Both the position numbers and the translations under genes were made by a program. DNA of 64,000 bases. Origin: Paludibacteraceae bacterium. GTDB lineage: Bacteria > Bacteroidota > Bacteroidia > Bacteroidales > Paludibacteraceae. This document shows, piece by piece, positions 60,855 through 64,000 of the stretch. Location: NCBI GenBank assembly GCA_024401495.1, contig JAKSKW010000001.1, positions 1 through 64,000 of the forward strand, given 5' to 3'. The notes beneath the pieces are model-generated. The model saw only the letters and a list, made by a program, of their open reading frames with translations, had not been told where the DNA came from and searched no databases. Position 1 is the stretch's first letter. The number at the start of each line of letters is the position of its first letter.

Positions 60855-61228
60855 ACCACGGAGACACAAAGATCACAGAGATGAGGATTGTTAAGGGCGG
60901 AACGCCCTAACCCCTCCTCCAACGCGAGTCCGTAGGACGAGCGCATAAATAAAAAGCGTGTTGGACATCTTGTATATTCACCACAGAGACACAAAGATCA
61001 CTGAGAAAGTCTACGACTTTACTAAGAGGATATGAGTTGAATTAGAGTTGATTTGAGAGTTTTTGGGAGATTATATAGTTTGTGCTAAAATGAGGATTGC
61101 AAAGGGCGGAACGCCCTTGCCCTCCTCCAACGCGAGTCCGTAGGACGAGCGTATAAAGAAAAAGCGTGTGTTGGGATAACTTGTATATTCACCACAGAGA
61201 CACAAAGATCACTGAGAAAGTCTACGAC
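60855..61228. repeat. Imperfect ~140-bp direct repeat with AAGGGCGGAACGCCCTT palindrome
   Basis: Copy A (60881-61017) and copy B (61090-61228) share ATGAGGATTG, the AGGGCGGAACGCCCT hairpin, CTCCTCCAACGCGAGTCCGT, AGGACGAGCG and, at the right end, the 30-base element starting ATTCACCACAGAGACACAAA. That element occurs a third time at 60853-60880. The region between the aquaporin terminator and the restriction gene (about 420 bases) contains no gene that I can support. It may be two degenerate copies of a small mobile element. Confidence 0.85.
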
Positions 61229-61247
61229 CGTTTATGTATTTTTCTCC

Positions 61248-64000
61248 CTACCCTATCGTCTTCATTATCTCCGCCGTCTTATCCAATATCGCGATAATTT
61301 TCTGATAATGACGAATATCATCCAACGACAGTGTGCGACTCTTACGGTCTTTCAACCATTTCTGCGCTGGCTGATAACCTCCTACATAAAAGCCCCACGC
61401 TGTTTCACTTACTCCAGAGAAATATTGCTCACTGTTTATCCAAACACATCCATCCACATATTTCGGGATCTCCACTTCGTTGCTTCCTGCTTTTGGAAAT
61501 TTTGGCAGTGATGCCATTGGCAAACTTGCTCGCATCAGATGCAGATCGATCAGTTCATTTCCCAAATCCACAAGTCTCTTATACTCTTTTTCATCCGTAG
61601 GCAAAGGAATACGGGGAAAATCTATCTTCAAAAACTCTTTATACTTCTCCCTATAACTTGGAGAGTGAAGCACAGCATAGATATAAGCAAAAAACTCCTC
61701 TGCGTTTCGTCCACCTAACATCTCTTCCTTGATATTCAAATGACGTCCACCTGCTTCATCGTAGAGATAGAGAGGGAAAAGATAAGGTGTTCCACTTGCA
61801 CTTGCCATAAATCTATCAGGAAATATTGTATTTACTGTAAATGCATGAGTCCACTCATTAGACGTTATTTGTCGCATTGTAACAATGGCCATATTAGGAT
61901 TTTTTATGATATGTTTCATAGTATCATATCTTGGATATGCCATGATGCCTTTTGTTTTTCCTGTATAATTTGTATATCTAAAATCAAATGGTTTATACTG
62001 TATCTCCAATGGAATAATTTTCGTTTTACATAGATCTTCTTTAGCCAACGATAATTGCCAATCTCTACTATCTGATAATGAATACCTATCAGATAGTTCA
62101 AACACCGACATTTGATTAAAGTCTTTTAATAACAACTCCCTTTCAATTTCAGTAAAGAAAATATTTATCTCATCTCTTTTGGTTTGGATGCCAGAATTAT
62201 AATGATTAAACAATTCGTCAATCTTCAATCCTTTCTCATATTCTTCCTGAGCACCAAAGTCTTTTGGAACAAAGAAATAATTTGGGGCTGGACAATCAAG
62301 AATCTGCCATTGATCCGTAGAGACGGGGCACGCCCCGTCTTTACACGATTTAACGTTAGGCAACGACAAATTATCCAATTCATCGTATTTGCTCTTTCTT
62401 GCACCATATAGGTCAAGATAATGCACTGTGGCTGGTGCATTCTTTTTCTTTGATGATTTATTCGGTTTCTTCACAAAGATACCGATGTTTGTGCCAACCA
62501 TGATATCGAAGACATTTTCGTCTTTTCCTCCGTCTGGAGCAGTCTCCTTTCTTTTGCTATTGCCGTGAAGATTCACAATATAAATATCATCAAACACATC
62601 AAGCAGTGTCTTTCGCATCTGACGATGAGTAATTCCATCTATGTAAGAATTGTTGCTGATGTAAGCAAGAATGCCTTGCCCATTTTTCTCTATATAATGT
62701 TGGCCAAGACGAATGAATTTGATATAGTCATCATCAATATTTATCTTCTTTTCATTCAAATCTTTTTTATAGATTTTCAGCAAGTCAGTTATCCATTCTC
62801 CTTTATTATGAGATGATATCGAATACGGAGGATTTCCCATCATCACCATCACTGGGCAGTCTCTCTTGACACTATCCGCTTGTTTGCTCTCATCACTCAA
62901 CCATGCTGCAAACAATGTGTTCGCATCACGATGATGCTCTTCAAGCGAGTTGGTAAGGAATATTCTTGTTCTGTTGTTTGAAGTCGGAGCATTCTCGTCG
63001 CCATTCATCAGCATATCCAATTTAAGATGAGCGATGGTGTACGGAGCCATAAGAAGTTCAAAACCATTCAATCGTGGACGTAATCCGCTCTCCACATAGC
63101 TTGGCCACATTCCTTCGTTTCCCTCAAATTTCTTATAGATCTGTCGCACCGTCTCAGCAAGAAATGTGCCAGTACCAGTGGCTGGATCAAGAATCTGCAC
63201 ACGGTGTAGCTTCTTAGTATACTCCTTATCTGTAGCATCCTTAAGTTTATAAATCTCCTGTTTGTCGTCCGCCAACCCGTCTGGAAAATCGAAATCTCTA
63301 ATAAGAATATTGTCGACGGCACGAACGATAAACCGCACCACAGATTGGGGCGTATAGTAGACTCCACATGATTTCCTTAGATTTTTATCGTAAGCGGCAA
63401 GGAAATCCTCATAGAAATGGATAAGCGGATCTTCGTGTAACGCATTCTGACGGTATCTTCCCATCACTTTATCCATATCCGTAGCGGCAAAAGCTTTGGC
63501 AAGATCATCTACAATCCATGCGACACGAGAGTCGAGGTCGAAACCTGCGATATTTTGGAAAATCCTCCTCAAAAATGGGTTCGACGTTGGGATTAGAGTC
63601 GCTGCTTCTTGTCTGCTGAAATCTTCGGGAGTTTTATCATGCAGACGAGCTGCAAACATACCGTAGGCTATAGTCTGAGCATAGATGTCGGCAAAACTTG
63701 TTTTTGTAAGGTCATTAATCAAAACCTGCTTAAAAGTGGCGAACTGATCATGGATTTCAGAGTTTTCTTCCGTCTCCAAAGTCTTTAGAGTAGACTCTTT
63801 AAGAAGTTGGGCTTTATGGGCCATGATTTCAGCGAGACGGGAAGCCGACGTAATCTTTTGCATCGGGCAATCAGCCCACGACTGAAGCACACTGATGAAT
63901 TTATCCTCGTTGACGACGTTGAATCCACCTTTTGGATTTTGCTCAAGCAAACATACAGAGTCGATAGGCTCACCGTCGACATAAAAATGGAATTCAAGAT
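61248..64000 (-). CDS. Type ISP-like restriction-modification protein, N6-adenine methylase part (partial)
   Basis: At least 916 codons, open to the right edge of the window, so the N-terminus lies outside. Methylase motif I is DPATGTGTFLAETV and motif IV is MMGNPPYS, preceded by YYTPQSVVRFIVRAVDNIL; together they define an N6-adenine methylase of the gamma type. The following 450 residues with FRYTNYTGKTKGIMAYPRYD and FPRIPLPTDEKEYKRLVDLGN form the target-recognition part typical of single-chain type ISP enzymes such as LlaGI. Those enzymes carry nuclease and helicase domains N-terminally, expected beyond base 64000. A palindromic repeat lies in frame inside the gene (62317-62344). Likely a phage defence enzyme. 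Confidence 0.85.
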   Translation of the reverse strand, partial: LEFHFYVDGEPIDSVCLLEQNPKGGFNVVNEDKFISVLQSWADCPMQKITSASRLAEIMAHKAQLLKESTLKTLETEENSEIHDQFATFKQVLINDLTKTSFADIYAQTIAYGMFAARLHDKTPEDFSRQEAATLIPTSNPFLRRIFQNIAGFDLDSRVAWIVDDLAKAFAATDMDKVMGRYRQNALHEDPLIHFYEDFLAAYDKNLRKSCGVYYTPQSVVRFIVRAVDNILIRDFDFPDGLADDKQEIYKLKDATDKEYTKKLHRVQILDPATGTGTFLAETVRQIYKKFEGNEGMWPSYVESGLRPRLNGFELLMAPYTIAHLKLDMLMNGDENAPTSNNRTRIFLTNSLEEHHRDANTLFAAWLSDESKQADSVKRDCPVMVMMGNPPYSISSHNKGEWITDLLKIYKKDLNEKKINIDDDYIKFIRLGQHYIEKNGQGILAYISNNSYIDGITHRQMRKTLLDVFDDIYIVNLHGNSKRKETAPDGGKDENVFDIMVGTNIGIFVKKPNKSSKKKNAPATVHYLDLYGARKSKYDELDNLSLPNVKSCKDGACPVSTDQWQILDCPAPNYFFVPKDFGAQEEYEKGLKIDELFNHYNSGIQTKRDEINIFFTEIERELLLKDFNQMSVFELSDRYSLSDSRDWQLSLAKEDLCKTKIIPLEIQYKPFDFRYTNYTGKTKGIMAYPRYDTMKHIIKNPNMAIVTMRQITSNEWTHAFTVNTIFPDRFMASASGTPYLFPLYLYDEAGGRHLNIKEEMLGGRNAEEFFAYIYAVLHSPSYREKYKEFLKIDFPRIPLPTDEKEYKRLVDLGNELIDLHLMRASLPMASLPKFPKAGSNEVEIPKYVDGCVWINSEQYFSGVSETAWGFYVGGYQPAQKWLKDRKSRTLSLDDIRHYQKIIAILDKTAEIMKTIG
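62317..62344. repeat. GTAGAGACG palindrome inside the restriction-modification gene
   Basis: Arms GTAGAGACGGGGC / GCCCCGTCTTTAC (62317-62329, 62332-62344; one mismatch) around a 2-base loop. On the coding strand it is read in frame as CKDGACPVST, between two regions conserved in the family, so the insertion did not break the gene. Confidence 0.85.

Overview
The window looks like a chromosomal stretch of a Bacteroidota (Bacteroidales) bacterium. Evidence: a SusC/SusD outer-membrane uptake pair with a glycan-binding lipoprotein; promoters of the form TTTG-N19-TAnnTTTG instead of E. coli-type boxes; no clear Shine-Dalgarno sequences; many lipoproteins with a Ser/Gly-Cys lipobox; and an N-succinylornithine-type carbamoyltransferase, known from Bacteroides. 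I cannot name genus or species.

Layout. 0-2 kb: minus-strand translation operon rplY-pth-hslR. 2-10 kb: lipoprotein, DUF5063 gene, DEDDy exonuclease fused to a small-molecule kinase, RapZ C-terminal-like protein, DUF4143-type ATPase, yceD-rpmF, a histidine phosphatase and a membrane gene broken by one in-frame TGA. 10-13 kb: uvrA. 13-22.6 kb: an A/T-rich accessory island with a zeta-type toxin and small overlapping partner, an AbiH-family protein, and a tight three-gene operon coding for a ZorA-like motor protein, a ZorB/MotB-like protein and a 1616-residue GHKL-ATPase with a C-terminal DUF3883/NOV_C-like nuclease fold. 22.8-30 kb: a cell-surface module on the minus strand (PCMD lipoprotein, beta-barrel, giant calycin-repeat protein). 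30-38 kb: two tRNA-Asn genes, PfkB kinase, HAD phosphatase, thioredoxin, zinc-less sirtuin, DUF3160/CapA lipoprotein group and an HU protein. 38-45 kb: SusC/SusD/surface glycan-binding protein. 45-51 kb: trpS, GT9 glycosyltransferase, DUF4254, outer-membrane protein, YigZ and a DEAD-box helicase. 51.5-57 kb: periplasmic chaperone operon (three SurA/PpiC-type proteins and an OstA-like protein). 57-61 kb: proA, a four-helix-bundle protein, argF' and an aquaporin. 61-64 kb: the 3' part of a type ISP-like restriction-modification gene that runs off the right edge.

The best candidate for an undescribed system is the operon at 15276-22619. Its first two proteins have the hallmarks of the Zorya stator (MotA-like membrane segments with a long coiled-coil tail; MotB-like Asp in the single membrane helix plus an OmpA-like domain). 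The usual Zorya effectors (ZorC/ZorD, ZorE, ZorF/ZorG) are replaced by one giant ATPase-nuclease candidate. Its neighbours, an AbiH protein and a zeta toxin pair, fit a defence island.

A second theme is repeated DNA between genes: heptamer tandem repeats that supply stop codons, TTTTCG-type repeats, a 23-bp tandem repeat, and two palindrome families (GTAGAGACG...CGTCTCTAC and GGGCGGGTTT...AAACCCGCCC). Two copies of the first palindrome family lie in frame inside coding sequences.
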